From contig NZ_BNGS01000003.1 of NCBI RefSeq assembly GCF_014905555.1, forward strand, positions 62,001-126,000: a stretch of 64,000 nt of DNA. The letters are read 5' to 3'. Numbering within the stretch: position 1 is the stretch's first letter; each line of letters opens with the position of its first letter. The notes below the pieces were generated by a model that saw only the letters and a program-made list of their open reading frames with translations, was not told the origin of the DNA and ran no database searches. A program made the translations under genes and the position numbers. This document shows, one piece after another, positions 26,751-35,377 of this stretch. The DNA is from Streptomyces sp. Y2F8-2. GTDB lineage: Bacteria > Actinomycetota > Actinomycetes > Streptomycetales > Streptomycetaceae.

Positions 26751-27200
26751 GTGCTGACGATTCACACCGCGGACGAGGTCCGGGTGGCGTGGGACGCCGA
26801 ACCCGTCAAGGACGGTGCCGTCGCCGTCGAGGGCACCCGGATCGCCGCGGTGGGGCCCCTCGCCGCTCTCCAGGAGCGGTTCCCGGGCGCCCGCGTACGC
26901 CGCTGGCCCGGCGCCCTCGGCCCCGCGCTCGTGCACGAGGGCCCGCTGCCGGAAGCGCCCACACCGCGCGAACGCGTCCACGCGGTGCTGAAGCTGGGCG
27001 CGGTGGCCGTACTGGAGCAGCACGCGGGCACGCCCGAACTGCGGGCCGCCGCCGAGCGCAACGACGTCGTGGTGCTGCCGGGCTCCCGCCCGGCAGGCGC
27101 GCTCGTCGAGACCGGCCGCGCCGACCTCGCCGTCTTCGGCGAGGCGGGCGCCTGCCTGGCCACGGTCTGCGCGGGGCGTCTGGTGCACCGCAGGCGCTGA
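26751..27200 (+). CDS. Imidazolonepropionase-like domain protein, truncated amidohydrolase type
   Basis: A 149-residue protein. Its first half resembles the N-terminal beta-sandwich of amidohydrolases (LTIHTADEVRVAWDAEPVKDGAVAVEGTRIAAVGPLAAL). Its second half resembles the C-terminal composite domain (VETGRADLAVFGEAGACLATVCAGRLVHRR). The metal-binding TIM barrel is missing, so hydrolase activity is not expected. Its position between mqnC and the menaquinone methyltransferase gene, seven bases after mqnC, suggests co-expression with menaquinone genes. Role unknown. Confidence 0.75.
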   Translation: MLTIHTADEVRVAWDAEPVKDGAVAVEGTRIAAVGPLAALQERFPGARVRRWPGALGPALVHEGPLPEAPTPRERVHAVLKLGAVAVLEQHAGTPELRAAAERNDVVVLPGSRPAGALVETGRADLAVFGEAGACLATVCAGRLVHRRR

Positions 27201-27279
27201 GTCGGCCGGTTCAAGACGCGCCCTGCCGTGGGCACCGGCCGGGCGCGGTCGGCTCAGGCGCTCCTGACACAATGGCCCC

Positions 27280-27975
27280 GTGACCCGCGCATCCCTGGAC
27301 AAGCAGCCGCACGAAGTCGCCTCGATGTTCGACGACGTGGCGGAACGGTACGACCTGACGAACGACGTGCTGTCACTCGGGCAGGCGCGGCTGTGGCGCA
27401 AGGAGGTCGCGAAGGCGGTCGACGCGCGGCCCGCGCAGAAGGTCCTGGACCTCGCGGCCGGCACGGCGACCTCGTCGCTCCCCTTCACACGGACCGGCGC
27501 ATACGTCGTCCCGTGCGACTTCTCGCTCGGGATGCTCCAGGTCGGCAAGAAGCGGCATCCCTGGATGCCCTTCACCGCCGGCGACGCGACGAGGCTGCCG
27601 TTCAAGGACGACACCTTCGACGCCGTCACCATCTCCTTCGGACTGCGCAACGTGCAGAACACGGACGCGGCGCTGCGCGAGCTGTACCGGGTGACCAAGC
27701 CCGGCGGGCGGGTCGTGATCTGCGAGTTCTCGCATCCCACATGGGCGCCGTTCCGCACGGTCTACACGGAGTACCTGATGCGCGCGCTGCCGCCGGTGGC
27801 CCGCGCGGTGTCGTCCAACCCCGACGCGTACGTCTACCTCGCCGAGTCCATCCGCGCCTGGCCCGACCAGCCGGCCCTCGCCGAGCGGCTGTGCAAGGCG
27901 GGCTGGTCCAAGGTGGCGTGGCGGAACCTCACCGGCGGGATCGTGGCCCTGCACCGGGGCTTCAAGCAGGACTGA
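27280..27975 (+). CDS. menG: Demethylmenaquinone methyltransferase (UbiE/MenG)
   Basis: A 231-residue class I SAM methyltransferase that performs the last ring methylation of menaquinone. UbiE-family markers include [29 protein letters not shown], the SAM loop [26 protein letters not shown] and CEFSHPTW. The GTG start follows at 27280. It converges with the PASTA gene, sharing 14 bp at the 3' end. The position after mqnC fits a pathway role. Confidence 0.95.
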   Translation: MTRASLDKQPHEVASMFDDVAERYDLTNDVLSLGQARLWRKEVAKAVDARPAQKVLDLAAGTATSSLPFTRTGAYVVPCDFSLGMLQVGKKRHPWMPFTAGDATRLPFKDDTFDAVTISFGLRNVQNTDAALRELYRVTKPGGRVVICEFSHPTWAPFRTVYTEYLMRALPPVARAVSSNPDAYVYLAESIRAWPDQPALAERLCKAGWSKVAWRNLTGGIVALHRGFKQD

Positions 27976-28303
27976 CCATGTAAGGGTCGCCCGGCTCGTT
28001 CAGCTCGCGCTGCATTCCGCCCCGGGGCGGTGGCGGCACGCGCGGCTCCCGTACGCCCGCTCCTCCGCCGCCCTCGCCCTCACCGAGGTCGAACCAGACG
28101 GTGACGACGGCACCGCGCGGCACCTCGGCGCCCGGCTGCGGGTACTGCCGTACGACGTAGTCGACGACGATGTGGTGGAAGTCGGGCCGGTCCGGTGCGG
28201 CGAGCAGGACGCCCTGCTGCTTGGCGGCCTCGCGCGCGTCCATCGCCATCAGACCGATCAGCCGCGGCACGCGCACTTCGGGTGTTTTGGGTGGTATAGG
28301 CAC
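27962..28303 (-). CDS. Single PASTA-domain protein
   Basis: A protein of about 113 residues with one PASTA domain ([26 protein letters not shown], then [24 protein letters not shown]). A Gly/Pro-rich tail follows. PASTA domains bind muropeptides in kinases and penicillin-binding proteins, but this one has no membrane segment or partner domain. The GTG at 28303 is preferred for its GGGGGTG box; GTG 28312 is possible. Its 3' end overlaps the methyltransferase gene by 14 bp. Confidence 0.75.
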   Translation of the reverse strand: MPIPPKTPEVRVPRLIGLMAMDAREAAKQQGVLLAAPDRPDFHHIVVDYVVRQYPQPGAEVPRGAVVTVWFDLGEGEGGGGAGVREPRVPPPPRGGMQRELNEPGDPYMVSPA

Positions 28304-28396
28304 AGATGTCACCCCCAGCGGTACTGGAAGGGTAACCGGCCGGGGGTGCCACCCGGAAGCGCCGGGTGTCTTTCTGTGACAGTCGATCACACAGGG

Positions 28397-28903
28397 TCAC
28401 AGATCGAGCCGGTAGCAGTGGCTCTGCCGCTGCGACGACGGCCTCTCGTACGTCTCCGCGAGGCGCATCCCCAGCCGCTGTGCGACCGCGATGGACCGCG
28501 TGTTGCGGGTGTCGACCATGGCGACCACGCTGCTCACGCCCGCCGCTCGCACGCGCTCCAGGGTCGTCCGGGCGGCCGCCGTCACATACCCCTTGCCCCA
28601 GTGCGCCCGCCCGAGCCGCCAGCCGATCTCGATCTCCCCCTTCGGTCCCCACTCGCGCGGCCACGGCTGGGCGCCCGTGAAGCCGATGACCTCCCCGGCC
28701 TCGTCGAGCACGCTCCACAGACAGAAGCCGTACTCGGCGTCGTGCCGGCGCTGGCGGGCGGTGAGCTCCTCGTAGACGGACAGCTCGGCGGCCTGGCCGC
28801 CGAGGAACTCCATGACCTCGGGGTCGGCGAACACCCGGTGCCAGGCGAAGGCGTCCTCGTCACTGGGGACGCGCAGCCGTACGTCGGGGAGAGCTCGGTT
28901 CAT
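28397..28903 (-). CDS. RimJ/RimL-type GNAT acetyltransferase
   Basis: A 168-residue protein with the RimL-like order: an N-terminal VRLRVPSDEDAFAWHRVFADPEVMEFLGG, then the acetyl-CoA motif EIEIGWRLGRAHWGKGYVTAAARTTL and the C-terminal NTRSIAVAQRLGMRLAETY. The acceptor is unknown. It is divergent from the geranylgeranyl-reductase gene and followed by the PASTA gene 93 bp downstream. Confidence 0.88.
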   Translation of the reverse strand: MNRALPDVRLRVPSDEDAFAWHRVFADPEVMEFLGGQAAELSVYEELTARQRRHDAEYGFCLWSVLDEAGEVIGFTGAQPWPREWGPKGEIEIGWRLGRAHWGKGYVTAAARTTLERVRAAGVSSVVAMVDTRNTRSIAVAQRLGMRLAETYERPSSQRQSHCYRLDL

Positions 28904-29062
28904 GGGGGCAGCCCTTCAGCCGGGAGGTCGGTGACGCTGAATAGACTGCCCATGTCCAGTGCCCGTCAGCACGCCGTTTCGGCCGCGGTTTCGCCGGGGC
29001 CTTCCTCGCTGCTGGCGCCAGGCGCTGGTGTTGCCGTCGTCGAGTCTTGGGGAGAACCCGCC

Positions 29063-30352
29063 GTGACCGAGCCCCAGCCCCTTACCGAACACACCGCCGA
29101 TGTGATCGTCGTCGGGGCCGGGCCAGCCGGTTCCACCACCGCGTACTACCTCGCGAAGGCGGGCCTGGACGTCCTGCTGCTGGAGAAGACCGCGTTCCCG
29201 CGCGAGAAGGTGTGCGGTGACGGCCTGACGCCGCGCGCCACCAAGCAGCTCGTCGCGATGGGCATCGACATCTCCGAGGAGGCCGGCTGGCTGCGCAACA
29301 AGGGTCTGCGCATCATCGGCGGCGGGGTGCGGCTCCAGCTCGACTGGCCGGATCTCGCCTCCTACCCGGACTACGGACTGGTCCGCAAGCGCGACGACTT
29401 CGACGAACAGCTGGCCCGGCAGGCGCAGAAGGCGGGCGCGCGGCTGTACGAGCGCTGCAATGTGGGCGCCCCGATCGTCGACGACCGCACCGGCCGTATC
29501 ACCGGCGTGCACGCCAAGCTGGGCGACGAGAAGCGCGAGGTCACCTTCCACGCGCCGCTGGTGGTCGCGGCGGACGGCAACTCCTCGCGGCTGTCGCTGG
29601 GGATGGGCCTGCACCGCCGCGAGGACCGCCCCATGGGCGTCGCGGTCCGTACGTACTTCACCTCCCCGCGCCACGACGACGACTACCTGGAGTCCTGGCT
29701 GGAGCTGTGGGACCGGCGCGGCGGCCAGGAGCGGCTGCTGCCCGGCTACGGCTGGATCTTCGGCATGGGCGACGGGACGAGCAACGTCGGCCTGGGCGTG
29801 CTGAACACCTCGGAGTCCTTCAAGGAGCTGGACTGGCGCGAGGTGCTCAAGGCCTGGTGCGCCTCGATGCCCGAGGACTGGGGCTACACCCCCGAGAACA
29901 TGACCGGCCCGATCCGCGGCGCCGCCCTCCCCATGGCCTTCAACCGCCAGCCGCACTACACCAAGGGCCTGTTGCTCGTCGGCGACGCGGGCGGCCTGGT
30001 GAACCCCTTCAACGGCGAGGGCATCGCCTACGCCATGGAGTCCGGGCAGATCGCGGCGGACGTCATCGTCCAGGCCGTGGCCCGCGCGACCCCCGGCCAG
30101 CGCGAACTCGCCCTGCACAACTACCCGAAGATCCTGAAGGACACCTACGGCGGCTATTACACGCTGGGCCGCGCCTTCGTGAAGCTGATCGGCAACCCGA
30201 AGGTGATGAAGGTCGCGACCCAGCGCGGCCTCACGCACCCCGTGCTCATGAAGTTCACCCTGAAGATGCTCGCCAACCTCACCGACCCGACGGGCGGCGA
30301 CGCGATGGACCGGATCATCAACGGGCTGAGCAAGGTGGCCCCGCGTTCGTGA
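29063..30352 (+). CDS. Geranylgeranyl reductase-family FAD enzyme (MenJ-like)
   Basis: A 429-residue flavoprotein with an N-terminal dinucleotide fold (DVIVVGAGPAGSTTAYYLAKAGLDVLLLEKTAF), the FAD motif VCGDGLTPRAT and the second FAD motif LVGDAGGLVNPFNGEGIAYAM. This subfamily saturates isoprenoid side chains. Because it sits among menaquinone genes, reduction of the menaquinone tail (as by mycobacterial MenJ) is the best guess. GTG 29063 has GGGGAG upstream. An in-frame ATG at 28952 would add a 37-residue low-complexity N-terminus and was not chosen. Confidence 0.88.
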   Translation: MTEPQPLTEHTADVIVVGAGPAGSTTAYYLAKAGLDVLLLEKTAFPREKVCGDGLTPRATKQLVAMGIDISEEAGWLRNKGLRIIGGGVRLQLDWPDLASYPDYGLVRKRDDFDEQLARQAQKAGARLYERCNVGAPIVDDRTGRITGVHAKLGDEKREVTFHAPLVVAADGNSSRLSLGMGLHRREDRPMGVAVRTYFTSPRHDDDYLESWLELWDRRGGQERLLPGYGWIFGMGDGTSNVGLGVLNTSESFKELDWREVLKAWCASMPEDWGYTPENMTGPIRGAALPMAFNRQPHYTKGLLLVGDAGGLVNPFNGEGIAYAMESGQIAADVIVQAVARATPGQRELALHNYPKILKDTYGGYYTLGRAFVKLIGNPKVMKVATQRGLTHPVLMKFTLKMLANLTDPTGGDAMDRIINGLSKVAPRS

Positions 30353-30359
30353 TCAAGAA

Positions 30360-30404
30360 GCGGCCCCCTTTCCACCTCCCGCCGGGACGTGGAAAGGGGG
30401 CCGC
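30360..30404. terminator. Strong bidirectional hairpin between convergent genes
   Basis: A perfect 16-bp stem, GCGGCCCCCTTTCCAC (30360-30375) pairing with 30389-30404, has a 13-base loop. It serves the reductase gene from the left and the LAXTG gene from the right. Confidence 0.88.
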
Positions 30405-30432
30405 GGTCACTCCGTGACGCCGGGCGTGCCGG

Positions 30433-32835
30433 TCAGTTCCGCGCGGGGCGGCGGCGCTTCACACGGAACAGGACGAAGCCGGCGGCCAGGAGCACTGCGG
30501 CGGTGGCAGCAGCGACTCCGATCCGGGTGCCGGTGTCGGCGAGGCCGCCTCCGCCGCCGTCTCCGTCGTCGTTGCGCGGCGGGGTGCCGGCCGGTGGAGT
30601 GTGGCTGCCGGGGCTGCTCGGCGCCGGGCTGCCCGGGGTGTGAGTGGGCGTGGGGGTGGGCTTGCCCGTGGGTGTCGGGGTTGGTGTCGGGGAGGGCGGG
30701 ACGCTGCCGCCGTTGTCGATCTTCGCGGCGCCGTTGCCGCCGAAGAAGCCGGTATAGGTGCTGCGGTAGCCGGTCTCCTCGCGGAGGGACCGCTTGGTGG
30801 TCTTGTCCAGGGCCGGGTGCTCGACCGTGAAGCGGGCCCGGCTGATCTTCTGTTCGGGCTGCTTGGAGAAGTCGACGCCGCCCACGCCCTGGTTGTAGAC
30901 CTTGCCGCCGTAGCGCAGTTCGAACCAGTCGATGCCCTCGCGCAGGGACTTCATGTACTTGTCGTACGTGCCCTGCTTGGTCCAGTCCTGGTTCGGGGCG
31001 CGCAGCGGCCACCGGCTCACGTCGTTGCTGTTGATGATCGGCCGGAAGTCGGTGGCCTTCTTCGCGTCCTGCTGGCGGATGAACTCGGCGGCCACGCGGG
31101 ACTTGTACACGCGGCGCAGGTCGGCGTACGTGGGAGCGGTGTTGACCTGCTTGTCGACCTGCGGCATCACAGAGCGGCGCAGCAGGGCCTCGCTGGTGCG
31201 CTTCTCCGGGTCGGTCAGGTCGCAGACGCGGGCGCCGGGTGGGTGGTACTTGACGTCCATCCACTCGGTCGACACCTTCAGGGGGGCGTCGAGGATGTAG
31301 ATCCCGCCGTCCTGCTCGCGGACCTTCGCGGGCTCGGGTTCGATCCACAGCCGCACGGAGGGGAAGCAGGGCAGCCCGTCACGTCGGGGGACGGTGTCCC
31401 AGAACGTCTTGGCGTCCGGGTTCTTGTCCGGGTTGATGGCGTGCGCGAAGTCGGTCTTCATCGCGAAGTCGGCGTCCAGCAGGATGCGGCCGGCGTCGGT
31501 CTTCGCGAAGGTGGAGTCCATGATCTTGTCGGGCTGGTCCGGGTTGAGGTTGACCCAGAACTTGTCCGGCGTGAGCGCGAGCCAGGTGAACATGGCGTCG
31601 GAGGCGAGCTGGAGCTTGGCCTGGCCGCCGTAGCCCGGGTCGGTGTCCTCGTCGTCCACGTAGTCGGCCTTGAACGAGTAGTCCAGTGCCTTGCCCTTGA
31701 CCGGGTTTCCGACGTACTGGAGTTCCAGGGTGGTGAAGTCGACGCCGCCGGGTCCGCGGCCGAGCGCGGAGCGGGAGTTGACCGCGTTGAACTCTCGCTG
31801 GATCGCCTTGGCTTCGGCCGGTGTCCTGCCGGAGCCGAACGCGATGTCGTCGATCGGACCGGCCGATCCCTGCCGGGGGTTGGGGTTCATCACGTTGTAC
31901 GTCGTGGAGTACTTCGTGGTGGGGAAGACGCCCTGGCCGGTGGCGTTGCGCTGGTAGATGCGGACCGGGTTGCCGGTGGTGCCGCGCTCGCCCTGGAGTT
32001 CCCGGTTGAGCCTGCCGTACTGGTTGACGGTGCCCTTGGCGGCCTTCTCGCCGCCGTAGACGACGAGCTTGTTCTTGGTGAAGTCGTAGGTGGAGTCCTT
32101 GTGCCGCAGGACGATGTTGTCGTCGCGGAACTGCTTGGACCTGTACTTCGCGGTGGACTTGAACTCGCTGAACTCGCCTTGCTTCTGGTTGTAGGCGTCG
32201 TACTTGCGGCGGGCGAGGAGGTTGCCGTCCTTGTCGCGGATCTCGACCGTGACCTCGCACAGCCAGTCCGGGCCGACCATGTTGAAGTCACGGACGGTCT
32301 TGGCTTCGAAGGCGGCACCCTTGCGGTTGTTCTTCTCGTTGAGGATGAGCCGGTTCTTCAGCCAATTGCCCCAGCCGATGTTCGGGTTCTTCGCCGTCGC
32401 CTTGAACCGGCCGTAGCGCGCGTAGACGGCCCGCTTCATGTCGTCCGGGTTCTTCGTCCGGGCGTACTCGGCGTCCCACTTGTCGATGTCGTCGTCCGTG
32501 TTACCGGCGGCGGCGAGATCCCCGGGGCTGGGGGCCGGGAGGTTGTCCCAGCCCTTGAAGGTGTTGTCGTAGACGTACTGTTCGGGCTCGCCGCCCCAGC
32601 TTTCCTCGAACTGGCCGCCGCCGAGGGGTGCGCCGGAGTTCGCAGGGGTACGGGAGTACGTCTTGCCGAGGTGGTACTCGTCGCAGCGCTTGCCGCCGAT
32701 GATCTTCGCGGTGTCGCCCGGCGCGGCGTGCGCGAGGGTGGGCGGAAGCCCGACCAGCATCATTCCGGCCGCAGAGGCGACCGCGAGCGCGGACGCGAGG
32801 CGCCGGCGCAGCCGAACTCTCAATAAGGTGCTCAA
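30433..32835 (-). CDS. Large LAXTG sortase-anchored surface protein with a TTA codon
   Basis: An 800-residue exported protein. It has a signal peptide (about residues 1-38, ending LAHAAPG), a roughly 670-residue ectodomain I do not recognise, then a Pro/Thr-rich stalk (PTPTPTPTGKPTPTPTHTPG). At the end are LADTG (765-769), a membrane helix and the basic tail VKRRRPARN. LAXTG is the class E sortase signal used in Streptomyces. The start is TTG 32835, with AGGGA seven bases ahead; no ATG or GTG lies nearby. Codon 4 is TTA, so translation should need the bldA tRNA and be linked to development. Confidence 0.82.
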   Translation of the reverse strand: MSTLLRVRLRRRLASALAVASAAGMMLVGLPPTLAHAAPGDTAKIIGGKRCDEYHLGKTYSRTPANSGAPLGGGQFEESWGGEPEQYVYDNTFKGWDNLPAPSPGDLAAAGNTDDDIDKWDAEYARTKNPDDMKRAVYARYGRFKATAKNPNIGWGNWLKNRLILNEKNNRKGAAFEAKTVRDFNMVGPDWLCEVTVEIRDKDGNLLARRKYDAYNQKQGEFSEFKSTAKYRSKQFRDDNIVLRHKDSTYDFTKNKLVVYGGEKAAKGTVNQYGRLNRELQGERGTTGNPVRIYQRNATGQGVFPTTKYSTTYNVMNPNPRQGSAGPIDDIAFGSGRTPAEAKAIQREFNAVNSRSALGRGPGGVDFTTLELQYVGNPVKGKALDYSFKADYVDDEDTDPGYGGQAKLQLASDAMFTWLALTPDKFWVNLNPDQPDKIMDSTFAKTDAGRILLDADFAMKTDFAHAINPDKNPDAKTFWDTVPRRDGLPCFPSVRLWIEPEPAKVREQDGGIYILDAPLKVSTEWMDVKYHPPGARVCDLTDPEKRTSEALLRRSVMPQVDKQVNTAPTYADLRRVYKSRVAAEFIRQQDAKKATDFRPIINSNDVSRWPLRAPNQDWTKQGTYDKYMKSLREGIDWFELRYGGKVYNQGVGGVDFSKQPEQKISRARFTVEHPALDKTTKRSLREETGYRSTYTGFFGGNGAAKIDNGGSVPPSPTPTPTPTGKPTPTPTHTPGSPAPSSPGSHTPPAGTPPRNDDGDGGGGGLADTGTRIGVAAATAAVLLAAGFVLFRVKRRRPARN

Positions 32836-33035
32836 AGCGTGTCCCTGGTGGGGGGCTCAGGGGACGAGGTCAGTGGACGGGATAGGGCCCCCGTGACATG
32901 TCCCTGCCCACCGCCTTTACACACTAGAACCTCAGACGGCCCACAGCGCAGCAGTTGTCGACGCTCGGCATGTCAACTCGGCCGTGCTGCTTGCCGGTTC
33001 GCCGGGCTCCGGCGTGTTCGCTACCGTGACCACCC

Positions 33036-33607
<572 letters not shown>

Positions 33608-33635
<28 letters not shown>

Positions 33636-33906
33636 CCAGAGGAAGATGCTCGCAAGGTGGAGTCCGGCCAGGTAGATGGCTGCTGTCTTCTCGTAGCGGG
33701 TGGCGATGCCTCGCCACTGTTTCAAGCGGTTGATGCAGCGTTCGACCGTGTTGCGTTGCTTGTAGGTCTCGCGGTCGAAGGCGGGTGGCCCGCCACCCCG
33801 GCTGCCGCGTCGCAGACGGTGGCCGCGTTGATCGGCCGGCACGGGGATGACCGCCTGTGGCTGGCCGCGGTTGGTGCGGAGTCCCCTCGCCTCCTGGAGC
33901 GGCCTA
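33608..33906 (-). mobile_element. IS5-family transposase 3' remnant, left copy
   Basis: Read on the minus strand, this is the C-terminal end of an IS5-type DDE transposase: PPAFDRETYKQRNTVERC, then [18 protein letters not shown], ending [12 protein letters not shown] at a stop near 33624. The outer IS terminus GGCGGTTTCGTTTGGATC starts at 33608. The 5' part of the element and its other terminus are absent. Bases 33608-33753 are repeated in inverted orientation at 37297-37442 with one difference. Confidence 0.85.
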
Positions 33907-33938
33907 CCGCGCGCCAGGTTGTTCAGCTCGGTGATCGC
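33907..33938 (-). pseudogene. 32-bp fragment of a histidine kinase gene
   Basis: Read on the minus strand, this stretch matches 30 of 32 bases of the island's own sensor kinase at 36203-36234 and encodes AITELNNLARG against AIAELNNLVRG. It lies exactly between the transposase remnant and the methyltransferase gene, in inverted orientation to the intact kinase. It is best read as debris of a related kinase gene. Confidence 0.6.
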
Positions 33939-33956
33939 GGTCCCTGCGTGCGGTGC

Positions 33957-34673
33957 TCACGCTTCCCCGTCGTTGGTGTCCCGGTCGCTGTGGGCGAGGC
34001 GCTCGCTCTGGTGGCCTGGCGCGTCCGCTCTGCACGGTCGGAAGCGGGCGAGGTATGCCGGGCTTGGGCCGCGGCGCTCGGTCAGGTGGAGGCCAGCGGC
34101 GTCGGCGAGCCGGTGCAGCCGGCCGAAGGAGATCCAGTGCCGGTCGAAGAACTCGCCGATCACCAGCCGCCCGCCTGGTGCCAACACCCGTGCCGCCTCG
34201 CGCAGTACCCGATCCGGCTCGGGGATCTCGCCGAGCGCGGTCACGGCGTATACGGCGTCGAATGTCCCGTCGGCGAAGGGCAGTTCACGTGCGTCCGAGC
34301 GGGTGGGCGTGATCGTCGCCAGGCCGTCGCGCTCTGCGCGGCACATCACGTGGTCGAGCATCTCCTGCTGGATGTCGAGCACATCGAGCCGTCCCTCCGG
34401 CCCGAGCTGCGGGGCGACGTGCAGCGACTGCAGTCCGGTCCCCGGGCCGATCTCCAGGATCCGCTCCCCCGGCCGCGGCCGCAGTACGGCGTCCATCCGG
34501 TCGGCTGTCAGGAACGGCAACGGCACGTCGAGGAGGCCGCGTTGGGCGTACGGATAGGGCGCCGTGTCGCCCAGCCACCAGGCGGCGGCCAACGCGGCGC
34601 CGACGCCGGCGGCGACCGCCCAGCGGGTCCGGGCCGGGATCGGGGCGACGGGGGCGGTGGTGATGCGGTGCAT
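33957..34673 (-). CDS. Membrane-anchored SAM-dependent methyltransferase
   Basis: A 238-residue protein with one N-terminal membrane helix (RWAVAAGVGAALAAAWWLG, about residues 16-34). A class I methyltransferase domain follows: SAM loop ILEIGPGTGLQS, LDVLDIQQEMLDHV, and GTFDAVYAVTALGEIPEPDRVL. The ubiE-like ARVLAPGGRLVIGEFF follows. The substrate is unknown; the anchor suggests a lipid or quinone-like target. ATG 34673 has CCGGAGA upstream. It probably forms a two-gene operon with the membrane protein starting at 35206, and lies inside the IS-bounded island. Confidence 0.85.
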   Translation of the reverse strand: MHRITTAPVAPIPARTRWAVAAGVGAALAAAWWLGDTAPYPYAQRGLLDVPLPFLTADRMDAVLRPRPGERILEIGPGTGLQSLHVAPQLGPEGRLDVLDIQQEMLDHVMCRAERDGLATITPTRSDARELPFADGTFDAVYAVTALGEIPEPDRVLREAARVLAPGGRLVIGEFFDRHWISFGRLHRLADAAGLHLTERRGPSPAYLARFRPCRADAPGHQSERLAHSDRDTNDGEA

Positions 34674-34726
34674 GGTGTTCTCCGGTGGATTGGTTTGGTC
34701 CGTGGCATGTGGCTGGGCGGTCGGCG

Positions 34727-35206
34727 TCACGCGTGCCGGCTCAGCGCCCGCAGTGCCAGCCGGCCGCACAGCGCGGCGAGCGGCAGCTCGGCGCCGAGCG
34801 CCATGGCGACCGCGGTGGCGAAGTCGCCGCCCGGGGCCGCGGTCGTGGTGTCGAACCAGGCGTCCACCACAAGCAGCGTCGCGGTCGCGGCGGCTGCCAG
34901 GGCGTGCCGCCGGTCGCCGCGGGCGGCGAGGAGGCCGGTGGCGATCAGGCTGAGCGCCTCCAGCGCGTCGAGCCCGACCCAGGCGACCGGCCAGTGCGCC
35001 GCGGTCGCGGTGGCCGGCAGGCCGGTGGCCAGCACGTACAGCCATGGCAGCAGGGCGAGCCCGCAGGCGACCAGCAGCCACCCGGCCCGCCGCATGCCCC
35101 GCGCCGGGCGCGGCTCCTCCGCCTCTTCGTGGAGCGGGATGACCTCGGTACGGTCGAAGCCCTCGGCACCGGCCAATTCGTCATTGCGCAACACCAGTTG
35201 ACGCAT
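34727..35206 (-). CDS. Small polytopic membrane protein
   Basis: A 159-residue protein. A soluble start (MRQLVLRNDELAGAEGFDRTEVIPLHEEAEEPRP) precedes about four membrane helices from residue 40 (WLLVACGLALLPWLYVLATGL; WVGLDALEALSLIATGLLAA; HALAAAATATLLVVDAWFD; ATAVAMALGAELPLAALCG). I do not recognise the family. ATG 35206 follows GGGGGAAG. It is upstream of the methyltransferase gene and divergent from the sensor kinase gene, across 171 bp. Confidence 0.78.
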   Translation of the reverse strand: MRQLVLRNDELAGAEGFDRTEVIPLHEEAEEPRPARGMRRAGWLLVACGLALLPWLYVLATGLPATATAAHWPVAWVGLDALEALSLIATGLLAARGDRRHALAAAATATLLVVDAWFDTTTAAPGGDFATAVAMALGAELPLAALCGRLALRALSRHA

Positions 35207-35377
35207 CGTCTTCCCCCGCTCCCCGCCGGCTCTGCCCTTCACGTGCTCCACCCTCCGCCGCACACGGGGGCGCCGTCAGTCACGCAGGGTTCCGACCCGG
35301 GGTGGAGAAAAGTGCACCTCCGAACCGGGCGGGAGCGTCATGGCACGGGGATGGCCTGCGGCTTTACCGTTTGACGC

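Noticed and set aside
28952..29062. N-terminal extension of the geranylgeranyl-reductase-family protein from ATG 28952
   Set aside because: The added residues are Ser/Ala/Pro-rich without homology, and GTG 29063 has the better ribosome site.
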